A stretch of 64,000 nt of DNA from Ruminiclostridium josui JCM 17888 (GTDB lineage Bacteria; Bacillota; Clostridia; Acetivibrionales; DSM-1351). The DNA lies in contig NZ_JAGE01000001.1 in NCBI RefSeq assembly GCF_000526495.1, positions 3,521,001-3,585,000 of the forward strand, in the 5' to 3' direction. Positions 17,576 to 26,720 of this stretch are shown here, one piece after another. A model generated the notes under the pieces. The model saw only the letters and a program-made list of their open reading frames with translations, did not search any database and was not told the origin of the DNA. Every line of letters begins with the position of its first letter. The first letter of the stretch is position 1. Both the position numbers and the translations under genes were made by a program.

Positions 17576-17697
17576 TTATTACAGGAAGCCTTTTAACTAA
17601 TTTGATTATTGCAGTTGTTGCAGGTTTGATGTCGTATATAATTTGGCCTTTAGCTAAGAACGAGGGTAAAAAGGTTAATTATCAGGGGAGGAAGTAA
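17572..17697 (+). CDS. Tiny single-span membrane protein (41 aa)
   Basis: 41 residues: one hydrophobic helix (LLTNLIIAVVAGLMSYIIW) followed by a basic tail. The start codon overlaps the stop of the preceding gene (ATGA) and GGGGTG lies just upstream, so it is coupled to it. The size and layout resemble small membrane toxins of the Fst type or anchors of secretion complexes, but I cannot assign either. Three nucleotides separate it from the next gene. Confidence 0.6.
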   Translation: MIITGSLLTNLIIAVVAGLMSYIIWPLAKNEGKKVNYQGRK

Positions 17698-17700
17698 CAA

Positions 17701-18303
17701 ATGCTTGAAAAAGAAATATTAAAACAGGTGATACATAGAACAGAAAACATGGTGGTTTTTGAGTTAGACAGTGATGTAAGAATAGAGGTTTATCATGACG
17801 GAACTGTAGTTAAGAGTAAAAAAGTTGGCAAATCATTTATGCCAATACCTCTTTATGAAAATGACACTGATAAAGCATTCCACTTTGTTAGGCTAAGATC
17901 CAATGGACAAGAAATCACTATAGGACGAGCACGGCTTATCACTCTAGCATTTCATGGAGTGCCTGAAAGCGAGTTTTGCTGTATACGTTTTATTGATGGA
18001 AACTATAAAAACCAATCTGCTGATAATGTTGAGTTTGCTACATATAGACAGCAATTTTGCATTCTAGACCTCATTAGCAAATTAAAAAAGTATCAAATTA
18101 ATATTAATAGGGGCATTTCAGTACAGGATTATGTAGAGCTAGAGAAGCAAGGTTTAGTTTTCTTTAACAGTTTATCGGAAGATAAATTACAGGATAATTT
18201 AGTAAAGGTGGCCAGCTATATAAACGGTGATGTATTTAATATAGAAGCAATCGAAGAGTATAGAGCGGATTCAGGGGGAATTTTGACCAGTAATATTTTC
18301 TAG
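17701..18303 (+). CDS. HNH-like protein, probably catalytically dead
   Basis: 200 residues with GRARLITLAFHG and IRFIDGNYKNQSADNVEFAT, the pattern of NUMOD/HNH homing-type proteins (normally NHIDGN...N..NLE..T). The catalytic His position is Phe here, so cleavage is unlikely and DNA binding is more plausible. GGGGAGGAAG precedes the ATG. It is part of a tight run with the coiled-coil and small membrane genes. A second HNH-like gene at 26149 keeps the histidine. Confidence 0.6.
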   Translation: MLEKEILKQVIHRTENMVVFELDSDVRIEVYHDGTVVKSKKVGKSFMPIPLYENDTDKAFHFVRLRSNGQEITIGRARLITLAFHGVPESEFCCIRFIDGNYKNQSADNVEFATYRQQFCILDLISKLKKYQININRGISVQDYVELEKQGLVFFNSLSEDKLQDNLVKVASYINGDVFNIEAIEEYRADSGGILTSNIF

Positions 18304-18325
18304 GGTTAGCATGGGGGTGAGGTAA

Positions 18326-18994
18326 TTGAATGAGCAACTTATGAAACAATTGAAAGGGCTTGTATATGACTTTGTAGATAATGGAAAAATACTGAATAAG
18401 CCTAGAGGTATAACAAAACGCTATGATCTGGATGACAGGAAAATTAAGTTCCTGCAAGGTTTTTTGGACTTGATACTGAATAATGATAAGTTCATCACAA
18501 AGGAAAGCAAGTATTACATAAGTAATAAATATATAACAATAGCAGGTGTGGCAGAAGCATTAAAATGTAAAAGCGAAAAAACAGTAAGAACCAAGGTATG
18601 GAGAGACAAAAATAAAATAGCATATATCTTTGGGGATAAGTTTATTACAGATATCTTATATTACAAAGATGCTGGTATGGATTTCTATGAAGAAAAGCTG
18701 GACGAAGTAAGGTTTAAATATACAGATGTTAAGCTACTAAGCAATATAGACTTAAATCTTCCTCAGGGTGTTATGCAGACAACGGTTGAAGATAATACTT
18801 TTGCCGATTTTATAGGAATAATACTTCTGTATTTAAAAACGCAAAAAAGAGCAATTGAGCAGGAGATATCACCAGATATCATTGGTTACATTAAATGGTT
18901 ATTCTCGTCCAATTTTGGTTTGACACAACAGGATATTGAACGAAAAGAGCGCCTATCGCTATTGCTGGGTGGCGAGGAGTATTCTAGTTTATAG
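18326..18994 (+). CDS. Hypothetical protein with possible internal helix-turn-helix
   Basis: 222 residues from TTG 18326 (GGGGTGAGG upstream; the ATG at 18330 is out of frame and stops at once). A segment near residues 72-95 (ITIAGVAEALKCKSEKTVRT) could be a helix-turn-helix. The rest is helical with no known family. Two terminator hairpins follow before the next gene. Confidence 0.55.
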   Translation: MNEQLMKQLKGLVYDFVDNGKILNKPRGITKRYDLDDRKIKFLQGFLDLILNNDKFITKESKYYISNKYITIAGVAEALKCKSEKTVRTKVWRDKNKIAYIFGDKFITDILYYKDAGMDFYEEKLDEVRFKYTDVKLLSNIDLNLPQGVMQTTVEDNTFADFIGIILLYLKTQKRAIEQEISPDIIGYIKWLFSSNFGLTQQDIERKERLSLLLGGEEYSSL

Positions 18995-19057
18995 GACTTC
19001 AACTTATAATCGCATGACAGCCTCCTTTAAATAAACATTTGCAATAAATATTATTTC

Positions 19058-19094
19058 ATCTCATCAATGGTATGCGTTGGTGGGATATTTTTTT
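19058..19094 (+). terminator. Terminator
   Basis: ATCTCATCAA pairs (with wobbles) to TTGGTGGGAT, followed by eight T. Confidence 0.75.
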
Positions 19095-19150
19095 ATCATA
19101 AATTAATAGGTATCAAATACATCAAGTGATATTTAAATTACAACTAATAT

Positions 19151-19192
19151 AGAGAGATTACATAGCTTAAAAAATATGTGGTCTCTTTTTTT
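19151..19192 (+). terminator. Second terminator
   Basis: AGAGATTACAT pairs with ATGTGGTCTCT, followed by a T run. It lies 57 nt after the previous terminator with no gene between. Confidence 0.75.
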
Positions 19193-19278
19193 GTATTTCC
19201 AATCTGCAAAATCAACTTAAGTTTGATTAAAAATATGAAATTTGATTAAATTTAAAAACTTTTAAGGAGGTTGTCATC

Positions 19279-19455
19279 ATGATGTTACTTGTAATTGCTT
19301 TTTGCATAGCACTGGGAGTATTGTTTTGGGCTTGGCTCTGCTACAAAGATGCGGAGAAACAAATGAGAATGAGTAATGATGAATCACTTTGGAATAGAGT
19401 ATATTATGAGGCATTTAAGAGTGACAGGGTGGATAGTAAGCATAGCTGGTTTTGA
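19279..19455 (+). CDS. Small membrane protein (58 aa)
   Basis: 58 residues from ATG 19279 with AAGGAGG 7 nt upstream. The first 21 residues form one transmembrane helix (VIAFCIALGVLFWAWLC) and the rest is a charged, soluble tail. No family recognised. It begins the unit that continues with CheY. Confidence 0.6.
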   Translation: MMLLVIAFCIALGVLFWAWLCYKDAEKQMRMSNDESLWNRVYYEAFKSDRVDSKHSWF

Positions 19456-19521
19456 GATATTAAATTTATGTGGCGTATATGAGAGACAATCAAGAGCCGA
19501 TCGAAAACGAGGAATACGATA

Positions 19522-19893
19522 ATGTGTAATGTTATGGTTGTAGATGACTCCTTGTTTATGAGGATGATACTTAAAGAAATAATTGAAAAACAACCTGATG
19601 CCAGAATCATTGGCGAGGCTGCAAATGGAATACAAGCAATTGAAATGTATTCACATTTGCAGCCTGACATTATTTTCATGGATATTACTATGCCGAATAT
19701 GGATGGCATAGTAGCAGCAAAGGAAATCATTAAGCTGGGTGAGACTTACATAATAATGTGTTCAGCAATAGTAGGGCAAAAGCCAATTATAGAGGAATGT
19801 TTAATGGCAGGGGCAAAAGATTTTATTACAAAGCCTTTTAAAGAGGAACAGGTAATCAAATCATTAGAAAAATCCAAGCTTTACATGAATTGA
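19522..19893 (+). CDS. Stand-alone CheY-like response regulator
   Basis: 123 residues, a complete receiver domain with VVDDS (acidic pair), FMDITMPNMDG (phospho-acceptor Asp), CSAI (Ser switch) and ITKPF (Lys). There is no output domain, as in CheY. No histidine kinase, chemotaxis gene or flagellar gene is near, so on a mobile element it may divert a host kinase or signal to the membrane protein encoded next. It is separated by 19 nt from that gene. Confidence 0.9.
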   Translation: MCNVMVVDDSLFMRMILKEIIEKQPDARIIGEAANGIQAIEMYSHLQPDIIFMDITMPNMDGIVAAKEIIKLGETYIIMCSAIVGQKPIIEECLMAGAKDFITKPFKEEQVIKSLEKSKLYMN

Positions 19894-19912
19894 TATGAGA
19901 GGAGGGATATAC

Positions 19913-20764
19913 ATGGGAAGTGTTATTCCATTAAGAAATCATCATGATTCAGACGAAAAGGAGCAGTTGAAAAATAATAATGATTTTGCTGAATCGTTAT
20001 TCTTCGATGCTGAGGAAACAGATAACAGTTCTGACACGGACAGTAAAGAGGAAGAACAAAGCCTTGTTAATTTAAAAAGAGAAATAAAGTTGGCAAAAGA
20101 GGCTCTTTCAATATTACTTAATACACATGTAGAAGAAGATACAGAAGCATTTATTAAATGGAGTGAGGATGTACAAAAAGCAAAGGAACACTACAGGAAT
20201 CTAATGAAACTGTTTAATGAGGATATTGATGCAGATGAAGAAATTGAGAAGCAAATAAGTGAATTAGAGACTTTAGCACTGCTTCTATATACACCTTATG
20301 AAAAAAGTAATCCTTTTATAGAGGATGCTGCTGAAGGTGAGGAACCCATTGAAATAACTGACAATACGAGTGAAAGTGATTTGGTCTCATCAGTCGAAAC
20401 AAAGTTAACAACCCAACCGACTCAAGGGAGTTATGTTCAGCCCCAGCCAAATACACCTATAAAAATTGATATTAATATCAATAATGGTAAGTTAGAGACT
20501 CAACACATAACAGAGACAAAAATAGACCCAACATTTCTACAACATACCGTTTATGATGTTAAAAAAGCAGTTGGAAAAGGCATCAGAAAAGCAGTAACAA
20601 TTTTGACAACTGTTTATGTCTCGACATTTGGAACTATATTCATAAATCAGTGGTTTGGTTTTAATCTACCATCTAAAATTATCAAATATATGGAGCGCAT
20701 ACCCTTGTATGATGAAATATTACAGTTTGTAAATACGATTATCAGTAATTTAAAAGGGTTATAA
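19913..20764 (+). CDS. Acidic protein with C-terminal membrane segment
   Basis: 283 residues from ATG 19913, with GAGGAGGG 6 nt upstream; the frame extends to 19895 without support. Residues 1-60 are acidic and low complexity, then comes a helical region. Near residues 225-255 a hydrophobic helix (AVTILTTVYVSTFGTIFINQW) could cross the membrane, followed by an amphipathic end. No known family. Position next to CheY suggests a shared complex. Confidence 0.6.
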   Translation: MGSVIPLRNHHDSDEKEQLKNNNDFAESLFFDAEETDNSSDTDSKEEEQSLVNLKREIKLAKEALSILLNTHVEEDTEAFIKWSEDVQKAKEHYRNLMKLFNEDIDADEEIEKQISELETLALLLYTPYEKSNPFIEDAAEGEEPIEITDNTSESDLVSSVETKLTTQPTQGSYVQPQPNTPIKIDININNGKLETQHITETKIDPTFLQHTVYDVKKAVGKGIRKAVTILTTVYVSTFGTIFINQWFGFNLPSKIIKYMERIPLYDEILQFVNTIISNLKGL

Positions 20765-20794
20765 CTTTAAATAAAAAAGAAGGAGAGTAGAAAG

Positions 20795-21295
20795 ATGAAA
20801 AGAAAGCTGATTATATCAATGTTAGCAACAGTTGTACTACTTTTTAGTGTTTCTAGCGGCAATGTAAATGTATATGCGGGGGATGGGGGTGAAAGTGATA
20901 GCACTGAAATTGTTGTGAATACTGAAATCGATATTACTGATGAAACTGATGTAGATAAAGAGGCAGGAGAAACGAATACACCAATCATAAAGGAAAATGA
21001 GGATATACCAGACATCGTGGAAGGTTTAACTGAAAAAAAGGAAGATGAGGATGCCATTAATGAAGTCACAACTGGGCAAGCAATTGAGTACATAGACAGA
21101 ATATACGATATCGCAACAGGGGAAGGCATTGAAAGTGTGGATGTAACTGCTGAAAACAAAACAACTGGGGATTTGTATAATTGCTTATCAGATAATGAGG
21201 GATATTTCAAACTAAGTTTGGTAGCAGGTGATTATAAATTAATTCTCAAGCGAGCGGGTTACAAGGAAAAAATGGTTGATATAAACGTTAAATAA
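20795..21295 (+). CDS. Small exported protein with carboxypeptidase-regulatory-like domain
   Basis: 166 residues. A signal peptide (1-28) is followed by an acidic linker (30-95) and a beta-sandwich of the CarboxypepD_reg/Cna-B kind (about 100-166; EGIESVDVTAENKTTGD then GYFKLSLVAGDYKLILKRAGY). Such domains serve as stalk or adhesion modules. The same domain type occurs in the next gene. A strong hairpin separates the two genes. Confidence 0.7.
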   Translation: MKRKLIISMLATVVLLFSVSSGNVNVYAGDGGESDSTEIVVNTEIDITDETDVDKEAGETNTPIIKENEDIPDIVEGLTEKKEDEDAINEVTTGQAIEYIDRIYDIATGEGIESVDVTAENKTTGDLYNCLSDNEGYFKLSLVAGDYKLILKRAGYKEKMVDINVK

Positions 21296-21301
21296 TTTGA
21301 T

Positions 21302-21335
21302 GTGGCGTGCCGGAGAAAAGGCACGCCACTGGTTT
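21302..21335 (+). terminator. Hairpin between exported-protein genes
   Basis: A perfect 10-bp stem, GTGGCGTGCC with GGCACGCCAC, followed by TGGTTTT. It could attenuate transcription into the large surface-protein gene. Confidence 0.7.
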
Positions 21336-21353
21336 TAAGGAGGATTTATTACT

Positions 21354-24300
21354 ATGATAAAAATGAAGAGAGCACTATCAATAATACTGGCGATATTAAT
21401 TGCATTTTCAAATGTGATGGTAGCTTTTGCTGATATAGGAATGCAGTCATTGGAATGCAATGTAGCAGTCAATGTAGTAGGAGAAGGAAGTTACGCATCA
21501 CCGCATCTTACAAATAACACAACAGGCCAGATTCGTGTTGGGATAGTTGGGGAGACGAGTTATTCTATGCAAATGAATATTGGAGACACAGTATCGTTAG
21601 AGGCTTCAAATGTTTCAAACTACAAGGTAAAAAAAGTTGAAGCAAATGGTGTAACTGTTTGGGAAGAAAACATTAACGACATAGAGTTTTATGCGACGGT
21701 TTATGGAGACGAATTCCCCTATGGTAAATACACAGACAGCTTTGAATCAATGACTGTTTCAACCATTAACAATTATGAGATTATTGGTGATACAACATTT
21801 ACGGTATATATGGAGCCTGTGCAGCAATATAACTTAAATACTGCTGTGGATCCCGGATATGGTGGAAACATCACAATAAAAGCTAAGGAAGTTGTTAATG
21901 CCAATCCAGACACTATAGTATCTACGGGGATTTTCGTTGAAGGCACAGAGGTTACTGTTAATGCTATTCCTCATTTAGGATATAAGTTTGTAAGATGGGA
22001 TATAAATGGTGAGACTTTTACATATCCAGAAAGGTTTATAGAAATAACAAAGGATACAACTGTAATAGCGTATTTTGAACCTGTAGGAATAAAGGTTTTT
22101 GTAGACGATGTGCGTGTAAACTTTCCAGATGCTCAGCCCTTTGTCAGTGAAAACGGTAGAGTAATGATACTCATAAGATTTGTAAATCAGGATTTAGGAG
22201 GAATAGTCTACTGGTCTCAAGAGACACAAACGGCAACAATAGACAGAATAGCGTTTAAAGGACAAGCTAACGAACAAAAAATCAGAGTTGAAATGACTTC
22301 CGGTGCATATGAATTCAAAGTTAATGGCGTAACATATCCAATGGATGCCTATGTGCAGGGAGTTGCTGGGAATAGATTGGTAATACCTGGGGCATATATA
22401 GCACAACCATATCCTGACGTTCATTATGAAGTAAGAGATAATGGAACGGACGTGGAAGCATATTATTATGTTAAAAAAGAGAATCAATTTCCTAATCCAA
22501 GTACAAAATATGATACGCCACTACCCAAAATAACACCGGAACCAATTGTAGACTTTGATGAGCCTATAGGTGATTTGGTTGATTTTACAGACAATTACAC
22601 CCTTACAACAAGTTCAAGCCCTGTTGAAGGTGGACAGGCCTACGGTGGAGGAGCATATGGAAAAGGCTCTTATGTATCAATTTCAGCTGCACCTAACGCA
22701 GGATATACTTTTGAAAAATGGATTATAGATGGAGTAGAGAACTTTAATCAGTATGCAGTTTTTACATTAGATAAAGATACGACAGCAGTAGCATATTTCA
22801 AAACAAGTGGAAAATCAGCATTAACTATAGCTAAGGAGCCAAATAATATAGGTAATGTAAATATGTTGTATAACATGGCTTGGTCTTATGGTGTAGAAGG
22901 TATAATGAATGGACTGGATACTGGTTCAAATATCATTCTTGATGCAAATACTGATGAAGTAAAGTTTATTAAGTGGGTTGTAGACGGAGTAGAGTATTTT
23001 GACCCATGGATATCAATAACTCTAAACAGTGATATGATTGCGACAGCATTTTTTGAGGAAATAGCAAAACCAAAATTGAATATTAATAAAAGCCCAACAA
23101 ATTTAGGATCTGTAGATCTGCTAAACGAAACTACAATGGTTATGTCCTATGGTGTAGAAGGCAGTGAAATGACATTTGATAAAGGTACAAACTTGTCACT
23201 TACAGCTCAGACGACAGAGGGTGTGAGGTTTGTAAAGTGGGAAGTTGATGGCGTAGAATCATTTGGTGCGTCTATACAGATAAAAATGGAGGCTGATACT
23301 GTTGTTACAGCATACTTTGAAGAAGCACCTGTTTTACCATTGTTTAAATTGAATGCTTCGGTAGTGCCAACTGATGGCGGGAGAATATTACCGGAAACGA
23401 TTGGATTAGGATTACCATATATGTCAGGCAGTAAAGTGGATATTTCTTGTGAAGCAAATCCGAAATACATATTTGATAAATGGGTAATTGATGGTGTAGA
23501 AGAATACAATCAAAATACAGCAATTGTAATGGACAAGGAAAAAACAGCTGTAGCACATTTCAAATTAATCGAAGCACCTAAAGGTACAATTACGATAAGG
23601 TATTTAGATGAAGCAGGTAATGAAATAGTCCCAAATGAAATAATCGAGTACCTGGTAGGGGGTTATAAGATTTCCAATAAACCAGTTGATGGGTACATCG
23701 CACTTGAACCTACATCGTATGACAAGGTTGATGTTCTTCCCGGGAAGAATAAAACAGTAGAGTTTATTTACAAAGCAATCAAAGGTGAGCTAACTGTCAG
23801 CTTCAAAGATGAAGCTACAGGAGAAAAGTTAGCAGAGGATGAAAAAATAAAAGATATCCCCATGGGTAAATTTGAGTATTTTGTAAATAAGGTTATTGAA
23901 GGATTTAAGTTAGTAGGAGAAAAAGCAAGGCAGATTTGGTTTACTTTGACAGATACGAGCCAAACAATTGATATATTGTACAGCAAGGAATCTACGCCAG
24001 AACCTACACCTGAGCCTACACCTGAGCCTACACCTGAACCTACACCTGAACCTACGCCCGAACCTACGCCTGAGCCTACGCCTGAGCCTACGCCCGAACT
24101 TACACCTGAGCCAACACCTGAGCCAACACCTGAGCCTACACCTGAACCTACGCCCGAACTTACACCTGAGCCTACACCTGAACCAACACCCGAGCCAACG
24201 CCTGAACTAACACCTGAACCGAAGCCTGAGCCTACCCCTGAACCAATACCTGAACCAATACCCGAACCTACGCCTGAACCGACACCTGAGCCAACACCTG

Positions 24301-25259
24301 AGCCTACACCTGAACCTACGCCCGAACTTACACCTGAGCCTACACCTGAACCAACACCCGAGCCAACGCCTGAACTAACACCTGAACCGAAGCCTGAGCC
24401 TACCCCTGAACCAATACCTGAACCAATACCCGAACCTACGCCTGAACCGACACCTGAACTGACACCTGAACCGATACGTGAACCAACTCCAAAGCCGACA
24501 ACGGTACCAATACCGGAGTCAATACCAGATACAGATCAAACGTTGGGAATAGTAAGAGGCCAAATTGTATTTTCTGATGGTAAGCCATTATCAAATGCAA
24601 AGCTTGAACTTCATTCTAAACCAATAATAACTTACACAGATGATGATGGCAATTTTGAATTTATTGGTGTTCCAATGGGCGCTCACAGAATATATTTGGC
24701 TGATGAAAAGTATACAGATACTTTGATTTTAGTAAAAGAGATTAAAATCAGTATAGGTGAGAGTAGCAAGATAATAGACGGTGAGAAAATAAGGAATTAT
24801 ATAAGTAATCAGAGGATGATTGAAGCAGGCATAATAGAAATATCAGAACAAAAACCTGAAGAGATTGTAATGTTTGTTTTAGATATGGGTAGTTCGAGGA
24901 CTGAAACTAAAAAGAACATACCGGTTATACCAGTTACTGCAGTTGCTGGAACATTTTTATTGGTTGCAGCTGTGGTCTTTGTTAAAAGAAAGAATATCAG
25001 AATATACAACCTGTCTGATGGAAATTTAATCGGAAAAAGGAGAATATCTGCAAAGCAAAGAATTAGGCTGCAGTTGAAAGATGAAATTAATCTTGTTGGA
25101 GCAGGCAATATTAAAATTGTGTTTAATGGTAGTATTGCAAAAAGGCTTACAGATTGCGTGATTGAAATCTTAAACAAAGATGCAATAGTAGCAAACATAG
25201 ATTTACCGAGTGTAATAGACCATAACTTAGTCATTGAGCTGAAAGATTATCTAAAATAA
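21354..25259 (+). CDS. Large surface protein: InlB-type repeats, MucBP, PEPT repeats, TM anchor and cytoplasmic tail
   Basis: 1301 residues. Signal peptide 1-27; divergent InlB B-repeat-like modules (about 155-250 and four between 420 and 740; pattern [13 protein letters not shown]...AVAYF); a copper-amine-oxidase-type segment (250-330); two MucBP-like domains (745-880); a PEPT repeat tract (about 882-1044) that should span the wall; a CarboxypepD_reg-like domain (1065-1110); one transmembrane helix (near 1188-1210) and about 90 charged residues inside the cell. There is no LPxTG motif. The intracellular tail is unusual and could link to the CheY or ATPase complex. It is likely an adhesin or contact protein of the element; this is inference. 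Confidence 0.85.
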   Translation: MIKMKRALSIILAILIAFSNVMVAFADIGMQSLECNVAVNVVGEGSYASPHLTNNTTGQIRVGIVGETSYSMQMNIGDTVSLEASNVSNYKVKKVEANGVTVWEENINDIEFYATVYGDEFPYGKYTDSFESMTVSTINNYEIIGDTTFTVYMEPVQQYNLNTAVDPGYGGNITIKAKEVVNANPDTIVSTGIFVEGTEVTVNAIPHLGYKFVRWDINGETFTYPERFIEITKDTTVIAYFEPVGIKVFVDDVRVNFPDAQPFVSENGRVMILIRFVNQDLGGIVYWSQETQTATIDRIAFKGQANEQKIRVEMTSGAYEFKVNGVTYPMDAYVQGVAGNRLVIPGAYIAQPYPDVHYEVRDNGTDVEAYYYVKKENQFPNPSTKYDTPLPKITPEPIVDFDEPIGDLVDFTDNYTLTTSSSPVEGGQAYGGGAYGKGSYVSISAAPNAGYTFEKWIIDGVENFNQYAVFTLDKDTTAVAYFKTSGKSALTIAKEPNNIGNVNMLYNMAWSYGVEGIMNGLDTGSNIILDANTDEVKFIKWVVDGVEYFDPWISITLNSDMIATAFFEEIAKPKLNINKSPTNLGSVDLLNETTMVMSYGVEGSEMTFDKGTNLSLTAQTTEGVRFVKWEVDGVESFGASIQIKMEADTVVTAYFEEAPVLPLFKLNASVVPTDGGRILPETIGLGLPYMSGSKVDISCEANPKYIFDKWVIDGVEEYNQNTAIVMDKEKTAVAHFKLIEAPKGTITIRYLDEAGNEIVPNEIIEYLVGGYKISNKPVDGYIALEPTSYDKVDVLPGKNKTVEFIYKAIKGELTVSFKDEATGEKLAEDEKIKDIPMGKFEYFVNKVIEGFKLVGEKARQIWFTLTDTSQTIDILYSKESTPEPTPEPTPEPTPEPTPEPTPEPTPEPTPEPTPELTPEPTPEPTPEPTPEPTPELTPEPTPEPTPEPTPELTPEPKPEPTPEPIPEPIPEPTPEPTPEPTPEPTPEPTPELTPEPTPEPTPEPTPELTPEPKPEPTPEPIPEPIPEPTPEPTPELTPEPIREPTPKPTTVPIPESIPDTDQTLGIVRGQIVFSDGKPLSNAKLELHSKPIITYTDDDGNFEFIGVPMGAHRIYLADEKYTDTLILVKEIKISIGESSKIIDGEKIRNYISNQRMIEAGIIEISEQKPEEIVMFVLDMGSSRTETKKNIPVIPVTAVAGTFLLVAAVVFVKRKNIRIYNLSDGNLIGKRRISAKQRIRLQLKDEINLVGAGNIKIVFNGSIAKRLTDCVIEILNKDAIVANIDLPSVIDHNLVIELKDYLK
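24120..24455 (+). repeat. 168-bp perfect tandem duplication inside the PEPT tract
   Basis: Copy one is 24120-24287 and copy two 24288-24455; I read them as identical. It sits inside a longer PEPT-coding tract from about 23998 to 24486. The length is a multiple of three, adding 56 residues. Identity at synonymous positions indicates a recent event. Confidence 0.85.
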
Positions 25260-25262
25260 TAA

Positions 25263-25291
25263 AGAGCAAGTTGTAAAATAATACTTGCTCT
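25263..25291 (+). terminator. Hairpin after the surface-protein gene
   Basis: AGAGCAAGT pairs with ACTTGCTCT. There is no T run, so it may only attenuate. Confidence 0.5.
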
Positions 25292-25316
25292 GCATTAGCA
25301 GAAAAGGAGGATTCAC

Positions 25317-25628
25317 ATGAATAAGGAGGAGCTCATGCTAAGAGTGGAGAATCTAAGATTAAAGGCGGAAATTGAACAGCTAAAAGAAGACAAGAGCTGT
25401 AATCCACTACAGATACAGCAGGAGTACGTAAAAAATAGAAAAATTAAGCCTGCTGAGAAGAAGGTTAGTAATATAACAATAGCTGAATTATTTAGTGCAG
25501 GGGTTACACCATACAAAATCGGTAAAATGGTAGGTATGAGTCAACAAGGTGTAATTAATAGGCTTCAAAAAATGAACCTGTGGGAGACTAAAGAAAAAGG
25601 TAATCAATATAAGAAATCGCAAGAATAG
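25317..25628 (+). CDS. Coiled-coil / helix-turn-helix small protein
   Basis: 103 residues with AAAGGAGG upstream. Residues 2-30 form a coiled coil. Residues 52-90 (ITIAELFSAGVTPYKIGKMV, then GMSQQGVINRLQKMNLW) are a clear helix-turn-helix, close in sequence to the one in the protein encoded at 25866. Likely DNA binding. A long terminator follows. Confidence 0.7.
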   Translation: MNKEELMLRVENLRLKAEIEQLKEDKSCNPLQIQQEYVKNRKIKPAEKKVSNITIAELFSAGVTPYKIGKMVGMSQQGVINRLQKMNLWETKEKGNQYKKSQE

Positions 25629-25655
25629 ATCTAATACATTATCATATGGACAGTA

Positions 25656-25700
25656 CAAAGCAAAAGCCACATCAAATAAAAAGATGTGGCTTTTGCTTTG
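25656..25700 (+). terminator. Strong terminator
   Basis: An 18-bp perfect stem (25656-25673 with 25683-25700). Confidence 0.85.
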
Positions 25701-25865
25701 CATTAAAGAAAGTAAAGCGGATCTTGATGAATTAATATTCACTTTTTTAGATTAATAAAGAAAACAGTGAATTTTTATTTAGGATCCTAGAAAGGTACTG
25801 TAGATTGAATAGTTAATAGAGTTTTCAGATAAAGTGTTGAATTTGTATAGAAAGAAGGGGATGCA

Positions 25866-26120
25866 ATGAGTAGAGAAGAGGTTATTCAAAAGGTAAAAGA
25901 TGCAAGAAATAAGGCGGGGCTGGAGGTGATTAAGCAAACGTTATTTGAAATTGGGATTATGCCAGATAGTAACCCCGATAAACGCAGAAAAAACATTGAT
26001 AATTATGACATAGCTGTACTTTGGTTCAGCGGCTATAAACCAAATGACATTGGTAAAAAAGTAGGCATGTCAAAGTCTGGTGTAATTGTGAGGCTTAAAG
26101 AAATGGACATTTACGATTAA
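25866..26120 (+). CDS. Helix-turn-helix small protein
   Basis: 84 residues. The C-terminal half (YDIAVLWFSGYKPNDIGKKV, then GMSKSGVIVRLKEMDIYD) matches the helix-turn-helix encoded at 25317 nearly position by position; the coiled coil is reduced. AAGAAGGGG precedes the ATG. It is followed after 28 nt by the HNH-like gene. Confidence 0.7.
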   Translation: MSREEVIQKVKDARNKAGLEVIKQTLFEIGIMPDSNPDKRRKNIDNYDIAVLWFSGYKPNDIGKKVGMSKSGVIVRLKEMDIYD

Positions 26121-26148
26121 TAAAAGTTTAGGAAGGAGGTTGATACCT

Positions 26149-26649
26149 ATGACACAAAGGGAAGCTCAGATACGGAACATAAGAGCATTAATGAGCTGGA
26201 ATAGAGAATACTTTCCAAATGGAGTAGCATTAACAAACGGAAAAGATGGCCTGTTTTACAGCTATACAAATGGTGCGATAACAAGGCTGAGGTTAAATAA
26301 GGATAATAAATGGAGTTTTTGGGGTAATGGAGTAGGACGGCTCGTTCGTGACTATTTACAATTCCAATTACCTGGTAGCAGGATAAACATTTATAATCAT
26401 GTTGTAGCAGCCGTTGCATTAGGGCTATTTGATAATGCAAATATAAAGGATGCCTATATAAATCATAAGAATTATAATGGATGTGATAATAGACCCAATA
26501 ATTTAGAGATATGCACCAACTCGGAAAATACGCTTCACGGACAATTTCGAGTATACTGCATTAATCTTGGGATATGGACAGAAGGAATTAGTATAGAGGC
26601 AAAGGAAGCTATTCGGTTTTTAAGGAGTCTAAAGGAGATAGAGCCTTAA
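26149..26649 (+). CDS. HNH-type homing-like endonuclease or DNA-binding protein
   Basis: 166 residues from ATG 26149 (GGAAGGAGG upstream). Near residues 105-130 it has INHKNYNGCDNRPNNLEICT then NSEN, a good match to the HNH_3 pattern NHIDGN...NRPENLE..T.SEN with the catalytic His kept. The N-terminal half has no known domain. Unlike typical homing genes it is not inside another gene. A paralogue with a lost His lies at 17701. Confidence 0.65.
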   Translation: MTQREAQIRNIRALMSWNREYFPNGVALTNGKDGLFYSYTNGAITRLRLNKDNKWSFWGNGVGRLVRDYLQFQLPGSRINIYNHVVAAVALGLFDNANIKDAYINHKNYNGCDNRPNNLEICTNSENTLHGQFRVYCINLGIWTEGISIEAKEAIRFLRSLKEIEP

Positions 26650-26720
26650 TATTAAAGGCACTATGCAAATATCTAAACAAACAAGCAGTAAATTACTATA
26701 TTTAAGGGAGGTCACTTAAG

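Noticed and set aside
12828..21295. Filamentous phage (inovirus) reading: ATPase plus tiny membrane proteins
   Set aside because: The ATPase is far larger than Zot-type proteins, the cluster is too long and the exported proteins are wall-bound surface proteins; no inovirus replication gene is seen.
23968..24210. Plus-strand frame of Leu/His/Asn-rich repeats
   Set aside because: It is the out-of-frame reading of the PEPT tract of the 21354 gene.
23998..24486. Regularly spaced repeats that could suggest a CRISPR array
   Set aside because: The repeats are in frame, encode PEPT and PELT units and have no unique spacers; no cas genes are present.
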